Source: Sparassis latifolia (Eukaryota; Basidiomycota; Agaricomycetes; Polyporales; Sparassidaceae). From it: a DNA stretch of 64,000 bases. Below are positions 37,205-47,863 of this stretch, piece after piece. Location: NCBI GenBank assembly GCA_018466975.1, contig JAENRS010000020.1:62001-126000 (forward strand), in the 5' to 3' direction. Position 1 is the first letter of the stretch, and each line of letters starts with the position of its first letter. The notes under the pieces were generated by a model. That model was not told the DNA's origin and did no database searches. It saw only the letters and a list, made by a program, of their open reading frames with translations. The position numbers were made by a program, and so were the translations under genes.

Positions 37205-37620
37205 TTCAGACTGTTGGTATTGTATTTTACGGGACGCTGGCTGTATGATGATTCTCGGTTGTTACGATTGGTCTTGGTGGATCTCCCCGATCCGTCAGTA
37301 TTAATGCCCCTGCAGTTTCTCTATCCTACTCTCCAGAGCATCAGTGCACCGATCTGATACGGCTGAGCTCCCCGCTACTGAAGGTCAATAAGCACTGGAA
37401 CACGCCCTGCGCAGATCTAAGGGTCTGCCATAGAAAGCACCGTAGGTAAAGCAACATGGCCGCAGTCATATTATGTTTCTCAAAGTACACCGGCCGCGTC
37501 TCGTCGAACGCATCAGGTGGTGATGTGGCAATCTGGGTCATTCTATATAGGGCAACCTACCTTCCCTTTCTGCTGTGTCATGCCGTTCTACGCTGCATCC
37601 GCCCGCCTCATTAATTCCAA
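37205..37620. repeat. Spacer repeat, copy 2 (about 415 bp)
   Basis: Direct-repeat partner of 34650-35090, with a few short deletions. It ends with the same GTCATGCCGTTCTA motif. Confidence 0.8.
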
Positions 37621-38106
37621 TGCAGAAGACTCGAGTACGGCTGATATGAGATTGAGTCGGTGAAGGCAGTCCTAGTGTGCGTTGACGAGTTCCTGTGTAA
37701 GCTGACAGTACTTATGTTAGGACTGCGCGAGGCTGGAAACGGGCCAACGAATTATGGCGGTCGTCGCGCCCCCTATCAAGCCAGCCTGAGAGTTGGCCTT
37801 GGGACGGTACCGCGACGATGTGCACATCATATTCCCCGTCCAACGTCCTTCGTTTGCCGGAGACGACGTAGCATTACCTGTGAATCCATTACTGGCTGGC
37901 CTATCGATGTGGAGAAGGCAAGGCGTTTACCGTCGGATGCTGAATAGTACTGGAAGAGCTTATCAACCTTCAAGTTATTCATCGAATTTCCAAAGCCCCA
38001 CAGTACTGGATGACAAAATGTTTTGTTTGTTCACCGACATCCACTGTTATTATTCTTGTGTTCGAACACAAAGGAGTACCGGAAGTACGGAATCAGTACG
38101 ACACAA

Positions 38107-38655
38107 TCAAGCACTCTCGGTGACCTCCGATGTCTGCTCCTCCTTATTGTCTCCCTTCTTGTCTCCATCCTCATCTTCCTTCTCCAATTCCTTGTCTGCA
38201 TCTTCCTTGTTCTTGGCTGTGTCTTTCTTGGGCGGCACGCCCGTCTCAGGCCAGAGGACATAGTCCCTGGGCCTCTTGTACACCACAGGGAACTGGAAGT
38301 ATGGGTCGACGACAGTCACCCAGCGCAAGTCGTCATCCTTAAACCCGGTCTCCTCCAACACCCGCCGCTTCACTTCGCGGTCAACGTTTCGCTCCACGAA
38401 ACGTGTGTAGCGCGCCACCGTGGCAGTGGGATCCTGGTGGTATCTCGTTGCCAGAATGATAACTGGCTGCTTGCTTCCGTGAGGATAGTCAGTCGGAATG
38501 GGAAGCATGTCGTCAATTTCCCGCTCCTCGAACCAATCCTTTAGTGCTCCGGAAAGCTCATAAAGCTCGAGGTTCTTGGTGTCCTGCCCGCCCAGCTCTA
38601 ACCACGTTCGAACTTCGTCATGAGTCAACACCCAACCGGCAATCCTGAGGACCAT
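38107..38655 (-). CDS. Array family protein P2 (182 aa)
   Basis: Full-length member. Differences from P1 include DEVRTWLELGGQDTKNLELY, the EREIDDMLPIP segment and a tail with KKDTAKNKEDADKELEKED, ending TSEVTESA. No stop or shift. The upstream flank carries the complete promoter module at 38846-38906. About 580 bases to the left (37530-38106) are spacer and show no other gene. Confidence 0.88.
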   Translation of the reverse strand: MVLRIAGWVLTHDEVRTWLELGGQDTKNLELYELSGALKDWFEEREIDDMLPIPTDYPHGSKQPVIILATRYHQDPTATVARYTRFVERNVDREVKRRVLEETGFKDDDLRWVTVVDPYFQFPVVYKRPRDYVLWPETGVPPKKDTAKNKEDADKELEKEDEDGDKKGDNKEEQTSEVTESA

Positions 38656-38845
38656 GACAACTGAAATTTCACATCAGCTTGAGAAGGACCAACTTTTTGC
38701 ACGGGCGCCACTAACGTTGACGAAACAATGAGCAGTTAGAGATGATGCTGGTGGACTAATGCTGGTAACTGAATGAGGTAGAAACCAGTGTACCGTAAGT
38801 AATAGACTTTATGACTTGAAGTACGCAGGTACATCTCGCTGTGGA

Positions 38846-38906
38846 CACGTGGTTACCAGTGTTCAACTGTGTCCTTCTATATCGGGAAGGGCACCTTCCC
38901 TTTCCG
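38846..38906 (-). promoter_or_regulatory. Array promoter module upstream of P2
   Basis: CACGTG E-box (38846-38851), then CTATAT and the inverted repeat GGGAAGG-GCA-CCTTCCC (38884-38900). On the minus strand the order is inverted repeat, GATATAGAAGG (TATA-like), E-box, then the gene, about 190-250 bases before the ATG. The same layout recurs upstream of P4, P5, P6, P7 and P9, and in damaged form upstream of P8. Confidence 0.65.
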
Positions 38907-39561
38907 TCCGATTCTAGTTCGAATATCGCCAGCCTGCATTCCTGTATCCTTCAAAGATTCAGTAGTACTTCACACTGCGTGCTCAATCTCTGTATCTAGT
39001 CTCTGTTTCAGATGTTCTACTGTCAGTAGCACCGGAGTGGAACCAATGCAGAGTAGAATGTCTCGTGTACTTGGATAGGCCAGGCGTAGGCGACCCCAAT
39101 TCTCACATCTCGCCTTCAGAAACACTCTTTCCGGGGACTTTAGGGCCCGCCGCCTGTTCGACAACAATTACGGCTTTCCATCGCGCGTTTCCTACTAGAA
39201 GTAGACGCCTGCTCCTCGTCCTCGTGCAGCTGTAAGTTGTTCAATTTTTATCTCCTCGGCTTTACGGCCCCTACGACGACGACCCGCTGCATGTCGGACG
39301 TATGCCCAGTCGGAAAAAGTTCCTCATCTGCCGGTAGCATTAGCTGTTGAAATCCACTGCCGCGACTGGCTGGCTAGCCTGTCGATGCGGAGAAAGCACT
39401 GGCAAGGTTAGTCCCGTCAGACTTGGTAGTACTAGGCCTATTCATCGAATTTCCGAAGCTCCTCAGTGGATGTAGAAACTTCCGTTTGTTCCCCAACACT
39501 GTTGTTACTCTTGCATTCGGACACAAAAGAATACTGGAAGTACCAAATCAACGTAACATAA

Positions 39562-40143
39562 TCAAACAGTTTGGGTGAGCTCCGACTCCTTGTCGCCCTG
39601 CTCATTCTTGTCTCCATCTTCCTTGTCGCCCTCCTCTTTCTTGTCTCCACCTTCCTTGTCTTCCTCCTCCCCTTTCTCGTCTCCATCCGCCTTTTTCTTG
39701 GTTTTGTCTTTCTTAGGCGGCCTGCCCGTCTCAGGCCAGAGAGCATAGTTCCTGGGCTTCTTGTACACCACCACAGGGTACTGGAAGTATGGGTCAATGA
39801 CGGTCACCCAGCGCAAGTCGTCATCCTTAAACCCGGTCTCCTCCAGCACCCGCCGCTTCACCTCGCGCTCAAAATCTCGCTCCGCGAAAAGCGTGTAGTG
39901 CGTCACCGTCGCAGCAGGATCCTGGTAGTATCTCGTTGCCAGAATGATAACTGGCTGCTTGGTTCCGTGAGGATAGTCAGTCGGAATAGGAACCATGTCC
40001 TCAATTTGCCTCTCCCGGAACCAATCCTTTAGTGCTCCAGAAAGCTCGTAGAACTCGAGATTCTTGGAGTCTCGCCCGCCCACTTCCAACCACGTTCGAA
40101 CTTGGTCGTAAGTCAACACCCAACCGCCAATCCTGAGGACCAT
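39562..40143 (-). CDS. Array family protein P3 (193 aa)
   Basis: Full-length member, with the longest tail together with P5: a run of Lys/Asp/Glu/Gly with repeated GDK and KKE units, ending ESELTQTV. The core has an extra Val in YPVVVYKKPRNYALWPETG, shared only with P6. Its 5' flank is of the P1 type (repeat at 40280-41010) and lacks the E-box/inverted-repeat module. P2 and P3 start 1.49 kb apart. Confidence 0.88.
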   Translation of the reverse strand: MVLRIGGWVLTYDQVRTWLEVGGRDSKNLEFYELSGALKDWFRERQIEDMVPIPTDYPHGTKQPVIILATRYYQDPAATVTHYTLFAERDFEREVKRRVLEETGFKDDDLRWVTVIDPYFQYPVVVYKKPRNYALWPETGRPPKKDKTKKKADGDEKGEEEDKEGGDKKEEGDKEDGDKNEQGDKESELTQTV

Positions 40144-40279
40144 GACAACTGTACTGAAAATTCACGTCAGCTTGAGAAGAGCCAGATGATTTGGGTAGCA
40201 CTGACATTATCAACGATGAATAGTAAAGACGATGCTAGCTGTCGGAGCCGCGATACGCTGAGTCTATATACGCATGCAT

Positions 40280-41010
40280 CACGTGATACTGACACAGCGC
40301 TTCGGTGTTGCTTTGTGGGTCCTTGTTGTCACATCTTAGAAACAATTGCCTGTTTGCCCTTACTGTCACCAAAAGGCTTGCAGACTGCCCTGGAGACGAC
40401 GGTTTTCCATGATCAGGTCCCTGGAAGTTTTTTGATGTGATGGCACCGCCATCTTTTCTAGGACGTATCCGCGCAGGTATAGAGTCAGCATTTCGTCTCC
40501 TCCAACGTGTTGTCAATCACTGAGTTTCCGTTTCCGACCTTCCTATCGTGGAGAATCTCGATGTGTGAAGTCGGGGCAAATGTCTTATTATCAGAATCTT
40601 CAGGTCCCGGCCGAGTATGTTGGTACTACCCTAGTACCAATGTGACCTAGCACCGCAACACCACATGTGAGTCGTTATCCCATAAGTGGTATAATACTAC
40701 TTCGTTGGTGCGCGTGGTATTCGATAGCTTAGCGCAGGCACCAGAGATGACACAACGATGTGGCAGCGATGCCCCATTGTGTGGTGTGCTGGTTGTAACG
40801 CAATTGTGTTGGGCTCCTGACTCACCTCGCTGCATTATGGAGAGATCTTTTTTGTTCCAATTGTGGGTAAGCTTGACCCAATATTCTATACAGAACCGAT
40901 TTCATGTACTCGTTGTTGGTTCTAGCCTCTCAATACCTCGAAACGTGAAATTTTCTTTCGTTCGCAGTTGGTCATTCCTCACGTTGCAGACATGTGTCTT
41001 CGGATTGGTG
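40280..41010. repeat. P1-type upstream segment, copy 2
   Basis: Partner of 36465-37200. Just beyond its end, the TATA box and 5' UTR of the nuclease-like gene begin, so that gene may have been captured next to this segment. Confidence 0.7.
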
Positions 41011-41045
41011 CCGTGTGTGGGCGTCTTAGACACTGCCCATGCAAA

Positions 41046-41194
41046 TATATATATGGGTGCCTCTAGCTCGCTACCCTACAGTTGCGCTGTTCATCATTCT
41101 CTTCTAGTGAGTATCATATGTTGCTCACGGATAGTGAGTTCTCTCACATATTGCTTCCTACATTACTGACCAATGCTACTGCTTTTTCATCCAG
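41046..41194 (+). promoter_or_regulatory. TATA box and 5' UTR intron of the nuclease-like gene
   Basis: TATATATAT at 41046-41054. A likely 88-nt 5' UTR intron follows (41107-41194, donor GTGAGT, acceptor TTCATCCAG), ending five bases before the ATG at 41200. Confidence 0.5.
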
Positions 41195-41199
41195 TCCCT

Positions 41200-41928
41200 A
41201 TGCCTGCAATCCCTGCGTGGTTAAGAGCACGGTTTCGCCAGATGTCCCTTTATCCACCTTCACTGGAGGCGTCCTGGTATGGTCCTATAGATCGACTCGC
41301 CAACCTCGTTTTTTCAGATGATCACTACATGGTCAAGCCACAGACTAAGCTTAGAGAGTCTGTATACGCTGGCGAAGAACCTAATGATGAAGAACCCGAT
41401 GACGAAGAGCCCGACGACGAAGAAACCGATGACGACGAATCCAGTGACGAAGGATCCGACGAAGAAGTACACAATGCGGAATTGTGGCAGGAAGGATTGT
41501 CGACAGACTCCATGGGAAAGGTAGTCCAGGCATTGTCTCGAGACACAAAAGTCTACATTCCCGACTTCGTCGTTGTTCTCTGTGATGGCATCCGAGACAT
41601 CCCAGTCATGTGCATCGAAGTCAAGAAGAATGATGAGTCACAGGAATCTTCAATAATCCAGCTGCGCGAATACATGTCGATTATAGGTGGCAAGGATCCA
41701 CACGAGGATTTCGTGGGTATGCTGGTACTGGGCGGGCGGTTTTACACATTCCGCTTTCAAATCACAAAGGAGGATGACAGCGAAGGCGAGGCACAGAAGC
41801 AGGTCACGGCGAGGAGGAACCCCACCCCAATGGGCAAGGGGTGGGACACTGCGGAGAAACTGGAGGGTGCGTTTTTGACTGTCGTAAAAAATGTGGCAAA
41901 GAGGGAGAAGCTGGAGGCTGAGGCCTAG
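41200..41928 (+). CDS. PD-(D/E)XK-nuclease-like protein with acidic tract (242 aa)
   Basis: Residues 59-90 are an acidic tract (EEPDDEEPDDEETDDDESSD). Then comes a compact domain with YIPDFVVVLCDG (P121-D122) and, after a beta-like spacer, MCIEVKK (E140-V-K142) and a Q154-L-R-E-Y helix. PD...EVK...Q is the pattern of the PD-(D/E)XK superfamily, which includes restriction-like nucleases and catalytically dead relatives. A following GMLVLGGRFYTFRF strand fits the fold. A nuclease or DNA-binding role is inference from the motif alone. Single coding exon after a probable 5' UTR intron; I chose ATG 41200 because the upstream in-frame ATG (41173) falls inside that intron. It sits within the array on the opposite strand. 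Confidence 0.65.
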   Translation: MPAIPAWLRARFRQMSLYPPSLEASWYGPIDRLANLVFSDDHYMVKPQTKLRESVYAGEEPNDEEPDDEEPDDEETDDDESSDEGSDEEVHNAELWQEGLSTDSMGKVVQALSRDTKVYIPDFVVVLCDGIRDIPVMCIEVKKNDESQESSIIQLREYMSIIGGKDPHEDFVGMLVLGGRFYTFRFQITKEDDSEGEAQKQVTARRNPTPMGKGWDTAEKLEGAFLTVVKNVAKREKLEAEA

Positions 41929-42404
41929 GTTCTCAATGCATGATACTTCCACATATCGGTCTGCTGCGTTCGTCTGTCTATTATCGTACCAAAGAAATGT
42001 GCACCTGCTGAATATCGGATGAATCGCCCCAAGACTGACATCGAGACTTGCTATGACGGACATCAACAAGCGTAGATCACGCCACTGAGATTAATGTTGC
42101 TAGGTAAGTAGCCAGGGTCTCGGTACTGTTTTAAGTATTCATCACAGGGCTTATGCCATTCAGGAGAATCGACGTCTTACACGCGGCTCGTAATGAATAT
42201 GACCGCCAGACGGCAGGAAGTACCATTCTCATTCTCTTGTACACATCTAAATCCCTTCTAGTAAGTGGAAGGAGTAAAGAGGAGCGCATCGCTCTTGGCG
42301 GGTACTAGGAAGCGGTTAAATGCGAAGATATGACAACGGAGAATGGGCTCCAGCGCCGCGCAGTAGTATTTGGCAGCAGCCTCGCCAAGCCTTGCGCATG
42401 CAAG

Positions 42405-43510
42405 TCAACTGATTAATGCGTGGAGAGTGACAGCTTCATTCGCAAAGTGGATACGGCTCCAAGACACGAACTGTGAACTAAATGCAACTTGAATGCCGCT
42501 GTATAGAACACTATTAGGATAATGCCGCAAAGAAGAAGGCCAAGAACTTACTGCTTGTATATGTAGGCGAAAAGCGTCAGGATTCAGATCCTTGACCAGA
42601 TCGTCATCTCTCATATCTCGCCGCAGGCTTCGATATTCTCCTCTAACTCGTTATACTGAGTCAACGACCACCCGAAGCATCCCGGAATCCTCCTGCATAT
42701 TTTCGTTCTCTCGAATCGCGAAAATCTTCCTTCTGTGTCTGCAAGTAACGCTTTCCCCACCTCGGGTCCGTTCATCCATCCCTTGAGACACACCATTTAT
42801 TCCTGAAGCGCAACAGGGCTTGGCACAGAGCCCTTCATGAGAATCCTGTCGATGATGGTCCGAGCCGTCTCGAAGGTGCCTAGGAACCTAGCAGTTACCG
42901 ACCCGAGATCTAGTATAGGGTTCCACCATCTCTCTTGAAATTCTTCCTCCCAGCGCCGACGAAGATTAGACGGCACCCAGCCCCGTCGAATAGTGATAGC
43001 TATGATGACATTCCACGTAACACAGGGCTCGCATAAGTTCATGAATATGCGAACGTTCACGAGCGGGGTTCTGGCAATGCGCTTGTCAGAAATCCGGTGC
43101 ATGCAGATGAGATACCCACAAGTGTGATGCGTCTCGTGTGCCTAAAATCGCAAAAAAAGTGCGAAAGCTCTTCCACACCAGAACTTACGTCTTGGAGAGT
43201 AATCTCGCGGTCGTTCTGAGTATCTCGGTATCTGACTTGTTGGTATCGTCGAATTCAGGTGTGTCGACCAAAGACGACCTCGCGAGAGTCAGCAAGTTGG
43301 ACGCGAATGGTTTGAATTTTCGTCGGTAAGTGGTTGAAGATTGTGCCCCGTGATTTCTGAGCCTTGTTGAATTGTAGAACTCGTAAGCTAGATGCACGAA
43401 GTCAGTGCAGCTAGCGTCAGAGTAAGGAAACGATCCCACTGTACTCTTCTCCACACAAGTTGGACCCATCAGTAACAGTGCGCGTAACACATAACGCGTT
43501 TCGCGCATGC
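42405..43510 (-). pseudogene. Decayed AIG1-like/P-loop GTPase gene
   Basis: Recognisable in order on the minus strand: a damaged Walker A motif (MGPTCVEKST, with Glu where the last Gly is required), SLVDTPEFDDTNKSDTEIL (normally VDTPGFDDT), then MHRISDKRIARTPLVNVR and a C-terminal helix (GKALLADTEGRF). These match the P-loop GTPases that are abundant in agaricomycetes. The frame shifts between SKT and MHRISD near 43140-43190, and a stop (42797-42799) interrupts the line before the C-terminal part. I consider it dead. Confidence 0.7.
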
Positions 43511-44651
43511 TATGATGAAACCTTCGAGGAAAATATCATCAGCTTTCGCTTTACCCATCGTGAGCCGAAGATAAAGGACGAGAGTACCGTACGCCAGAAA
43601 GCCTCAGAGGAAAAAAAGCTCCTTGCTGTCGCAGTTCGTAACGATTCAGCGACTTATAGTTCTGCGATACGGTAGAAGCAGCCAGGAGACCTCATATTGC
43701 GACCGAAAAATCATCCAATCGGTAGTCGCGTTAATCGCGCTTAGAGAAGGGTCGATAGCTACGAAAAACGCTGATCTGAAAATACAATAACTCACAGAAT
43801 AGTGAGAGAGTACACCCTTGAAAGTATACTGCCGTCGGTGCCAGTGTAATCAGATAAAGAGAAGTGAGAATGAAGGGGCACTGAATCAAACAAGGGGGAT
43901 CTTCACCGTGCTTATCAGCAAATCTGCAGACACAATTCCTGTTACACCCGCTCTAAGTGTACGAACATCTGCCAACTAGGCAGAATCAGTCTGCGAAAAA
44001 TGTTATGTAACGGCAAATATGAGCATAGTCACCTTGAAGTGTCATGGCAGCCTAGTAGCGTCGGTCATCAGTTAGCCCGACGTCCGCCGCGATCCGCTCG
44101 ATGATCCATAGCGGGCTGTACGCCACGCGGCGAGGAAGCCAACAAATTCGGTGTGCTCGACAACACGCAGGACTGCCTCCAGCACAGCGAGCACATAGGG
44201 ACGACGTACAGCGACGACGGGCGCGTTGTTCATTAACGACGCCACTGCACGAGGACTACTCGGCCCGCGTCCCGCTAGTCCTGCTGGGAGAACTTGCGAA
44301 TTCAGCGACAACGTATATACAGTGGGAGCTCGTCGTCGACAACAGGTCGGGCCCTGCCTCCCCGCCGTCGTGATCCTGCTCCCCATCGTCACGCAGCTGT
44401 TCGAGTTTAATTTCCCAGTTTTAATGCCATGCCGCTGTCTTACCACGACCCGCTGCTCGCGCAGCCTGAGGGCACACAGGCGTGTCGGACATAGTATATC
44501 CAGTCCGTCGTCCCTTGTCCGCTGGTACCATTAACTGTTGAATCCACGACTGGCTTGCCAGGACCGTAGCCTATCGACCTAGAGGAAGCAAGGCGATTAC
44601 CCTTAGTACTGGAAGAGGTATCTGTTATTATCAAACCTATTCATCAAATCT
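43511..44651. other. Spacer between GTPase relic and P4
   Basis: 43.5-44.07 kb is AT-rich with nothing recognised. From about 44.35 kb the sequence becomes array spacer (AGCTGTTCGAGTTTAATTT and the GACCCGCTGC block recur between other members). Confidence 0.5.
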
Positions 44652-45236
44652 CTAAAGCACCATAGTGCCAGATGTTATAGAAACTTCTGTTTGTACACCG
44701 ACACTGTTGTGCGTACCACTCGACGTCTGCTCCTTCTTGTCCCCATCCTCCTTGGCTTTCTTCTCCACTTCGTTATCTCCATCCCCCTTATTCTCCGCTT
44801 CATCTTCCTCTGGCGGCGCGCCCGTCTCAGGCCAGAGGGCATAGTTCCTGGGATGCCTGAACATCACAGGGTCATGGAAGTACGGGTCAATGACAGTCAC
44901 TCAGCACAAGTCGTCATCCTTGAACCCGGTCTGCTCCAACACCTGCCGCTTCACTTTGCGGCCAACGGCTCTCTCCACGAAACGCGTGTAGTGCATCACT
45001 GTCGCAGCGGGATCCTCGTAGTATCTCGTAGTCAGAAGGATGATCGGCTGCTTGCTTCCGCGAGGATAATCAGTCGGGATGGGAGCCATATATCTGATTT
45101 GCCTCTCCTCGAACCACTCCTTGAGTGCTCCGGAAAGCTCATAATACTCGAGAGTCTTGTATTCCCGCCCGCCGCACTGCAACCGCTTGCGAACTTGGTC
45201 GTAAGTGAACATCCAACCGCCAATTCTGAGCACCAT
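44652..45236 (-). pseudogene. Array family member P4, with an internal stop
   Basis: Reads the whole family core (MVLRIGGWMFTYDQVRKRLQ ... DDDLC), then TGA at 44899-44901 where all others have TGG (DDLRWVTV). After the stop the frame continues correctly through VTVIDPYFHDP and NYALWPETG to a Lys/Glu tail. Unlike the others, the tail runs straight into NSVGVQTEVS, a segment that in the other copies lies downstream in conserved 3' sequence. About 55 bases are missing here compared with P5. Truncated at about 111 residues unless the stop is read through. Confidence 0.85.
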
Positions 45237-45515
45237 GACAGCTGAAAATTCACATCAGATTCAGAAGAGCTAAATGGTACGGGTAGCACTGACGTTATCA
45301 ATGATGAATGACAACTGAAAGTTCACATCAGCTTGAGAATAACCAAATTGTACAGGCGGCACTGACGTTGACGACACAATGAGCAGTTAGAGATGATGCT
45401 AGTGAAGTGATGCTGGTAACTGAATGAGGTGGAAACCAGTGTACCGTAGCAATAGACTTTACGACTGTTCAGGCCTTCAGGTACGCAGATACGTCTCTTC
45501 CCAAGTTGCGGTGGA

Positions 45516-45576
45516 CACGTGATCGCCAGTGTTCAACTGTGTCCTTCTATATCAGGAAGGGCACCTTCCCTTTCCG
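45516..45576 (-). promoter_or_regulatory. Array promoter module upstream of P4
   Basis: CACGTG at 45516-45521, CTATAT and AGGAAGG-GCA-CCTTCCC at 45554-45570. The first arm base differs from the consensus. Confidence 0.6.
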
Positions 45577-46368
45577 TCCGATTCTGGTTCGAATGTCGCC
45601 AGCCTGCGTTCCTGTATCCTTCAAGGATTCACTAGTACTTCACACCGTGTGCTCGATCTCTGTATCTAGTCTCTATTTCAGACGTTCTACTGTCGGTAGC
45701 ACCTGAGCGGAGATCAAAATAACCAGTGCAGAATAGAATCTCTGGTGTGCTTGGGTAGGTCAGGCGCAGGTAAGTAACCCCAACTCTTACATCTATAATA
45801 TCGCCTTGCGAAATACCTTTTCAATGCCTCAGTAAACCTGTAGTTGGCGCACAGTTGTGCGCGGACAGCAAATCGCTTGCAAGATCTCGCGTTTCCTCAG
45901 ACTGGCAGTATACACACATTCTCCACACCACAAGTCGAGCACGTACTCCTCAGTCGGGAGCCTGCTCCTCATCGTCGTGCAGTTGTAACCTGTTCAAGCT
46001 TTTACTTCCCTGGCTTTACAGCCGTTTGGACCACCATCTGCTGCTCTAACAATGCACGGAGGCGTGTCGGATGGACGCCTAGTCCCAGGTTCCTCGTCTG
46101 CCAGTAGCATTAGCTGTTGAAGCCACGGGCGCGACTGGCTGGCCAGGGCTGGCCTGTCGACGTGGAGAAATCACTGGCAGGACGAGTTCCGTCAGAATTG
46201 GTAGTATTTCGAGTGGAAGAGAAGCAATTACAACACTGTCGGATCTATTCATCGAATTTCCGAAGCTCCACAGTGGACATAGAGACTTCTGTTTGTTCAC
46301 CAACGCTGTTGTTATTCTTGCACTCGGATACACAGGAATACTGAAAGTAATGACTCAACGTGACACGA

Positions 46369-46950
46369 TCAAACCGTCTGGGTGACATCCGACTCCTCGT
46401 CACCCTCCTCTTTCTTGTCTCCGTCCACCGTGTCTCCCGCGTCCTCTTTCTTTTCTCCATCTTCTTTGTCCTCCACCGTCCCCTTCTTGTCTGCATCCGC
46501 CATCTTCTCGGCTCTGTCTTTCTGAGGAGGCACGCCCGTCTCAGGCCAGAGGACGTAGTTCCTGGGCCTCTTGTACACCACAGGATACTGGAAGTATGGG
46601 TCGGCGACAGTCACCCAGCGCAAGTCGTCATCCTTAAACCCGGTCTCCTCCAACACCCGCCGCTTCACTTCGCGGTCAACGTCTCGTTCCACGAAACGCG
46701 TGTAGCGCGCCACCGTGGCAGCGGGATCCGGGTGGTATCTCGTCACCAGCATGATAACTGGCTGCTTGCTTCCGTGAGGATAGTCAGTCGGAATGGGAAG
46801 CATGTCGTCAATTTTCCGCTTCTTGAACCAATCCTCTAGAGCTCCGGAAAGCTCATAGAGTTCGAGATTCTTGGTGTCCTGCCCGCCCAGCTCCAACCAC
46901 GTTCGAACTTGGTCGAAAGTCAACACCCAACCGCCAATCCTGAGGACCAT
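46369..46950 (-). CDS. Array family protein P5 (193 aa)
   Basis: Full-length member. Core variants include TFDQVRTWLELGGQDTKNLE, DWFKKRKIDDMLPIP and TRYHPDPAATVARYTRF. The tail is rich in EKK, GDK and VDGD units and ends ESDVTQTV. No stop or shift. The start is 126 bases from its promoter module. Confidence 0.88.
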   Translation of the reverse strand: MVLRIGGWVLTFDQVRTWLELGGQDTKNLELYELSGALEDWFKKRKIDDMLPIPTDYPHGSKQPVIMLVTRYHPDPAATVARYTRFVERDVDREVKRRVLEETGFKDDDLRWVTVADPYFQYPVVYKRPRNYVLWPETGVPPQKDRAEKMADADKKGTVEDKEDGEKKEDAGDTVDGDKKEEGDEESDVTQTV

Positions 46951-47040
46951 GAGCTGTACTGAAAATTCTCATTAGCTTAAGAACTCGAAAAGCCAAATGG
47001 TACGGGCACAGACGTTTATCAATATTGACGAATGAAACAA

Positions 47041-47097
47041 CACGTGGTTCAAGTTCAACTGTGTCCTTCTATATCGGGAAGCCCACCTTCCCCTTAC
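47041..47097 (-). promoter_or_regulatory. Array promoter module upstream of P5
   Basis: CACGTG at 47041-47046, CTATAT and GGGAAG-CCCA-CCTTCCC from 47076. The loop is altered but both arms are kept. Confidence 0.6.
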
Positions 47098-47863
47098 GTT
47101 AGAATCTAGTTCATCGTCAACCGTGTTCCTGTGATCCTTCAAGAGTTCACTAATGCTTATAATTACTCGTCAAGCTTCATGCCTTGGTCAACGTTTCTGT
47201 ATCTATTTTCGGTTCCAGAGACTCTACAGTCGGTGGCACCTGAGCGGAAATCAAAACAAACAATGCTGCTAGTACCTTGTAGAACGGATAGGTCAGCTAT
47301 AGGAGTCTCACATCTCGCCGCCTAAAATGGCCTGTCGGCACGTCAGGAACCCTATAGTAAGCATATCGTTCTGCGTAGACAGCGAAACAAATCTCCATAC
47401 TCTTTCCGGGCCCGCCACGCACTGCTCTTGAACCGCGGCGATCCAAATCAAGACCTCCTGTTTCCTAGCGGTACGGTACATAAACATGCTAGACAGTATA
47501 AAAATATCCCGGTTTTATGATGTAAGGCCGTGCCTCTTAGTGCCTCTGTCTTACGACGACCCGCTGCTGGCTCATAACGAGGAAGCATGTCAGAGGTATG
47601 TCCAGTGTAACGTTTCTCATTTGCTTGTAGTATCAACTGTTGCAGCCGACGCGGGAGAAAGTACAACTCGGACTAGAACTAGAAGAGAGGTAATTACATT
47701 ATTGTCGAATCTATTCCTAAATTTCCGAAGTCCCGCAGCGCGTATAAAGAAACTTCCGTTTGTTCACCGGCACTGTTGCTATTCTCGTGTTCAGACACAA
47801 GCACTCCAGAATTTACCTAGTCAATGCGATACAATCAAGCATCTGGCCGGCATCCAACTTCTA

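Noticed and set aside
38905..38930. tRNA B-box-like GTTCGAAT in the array spacers (also near 45588)
   Set aside because: No A-box, acceptor stem or cloverleaf around it. It simply recurs with the spacer.
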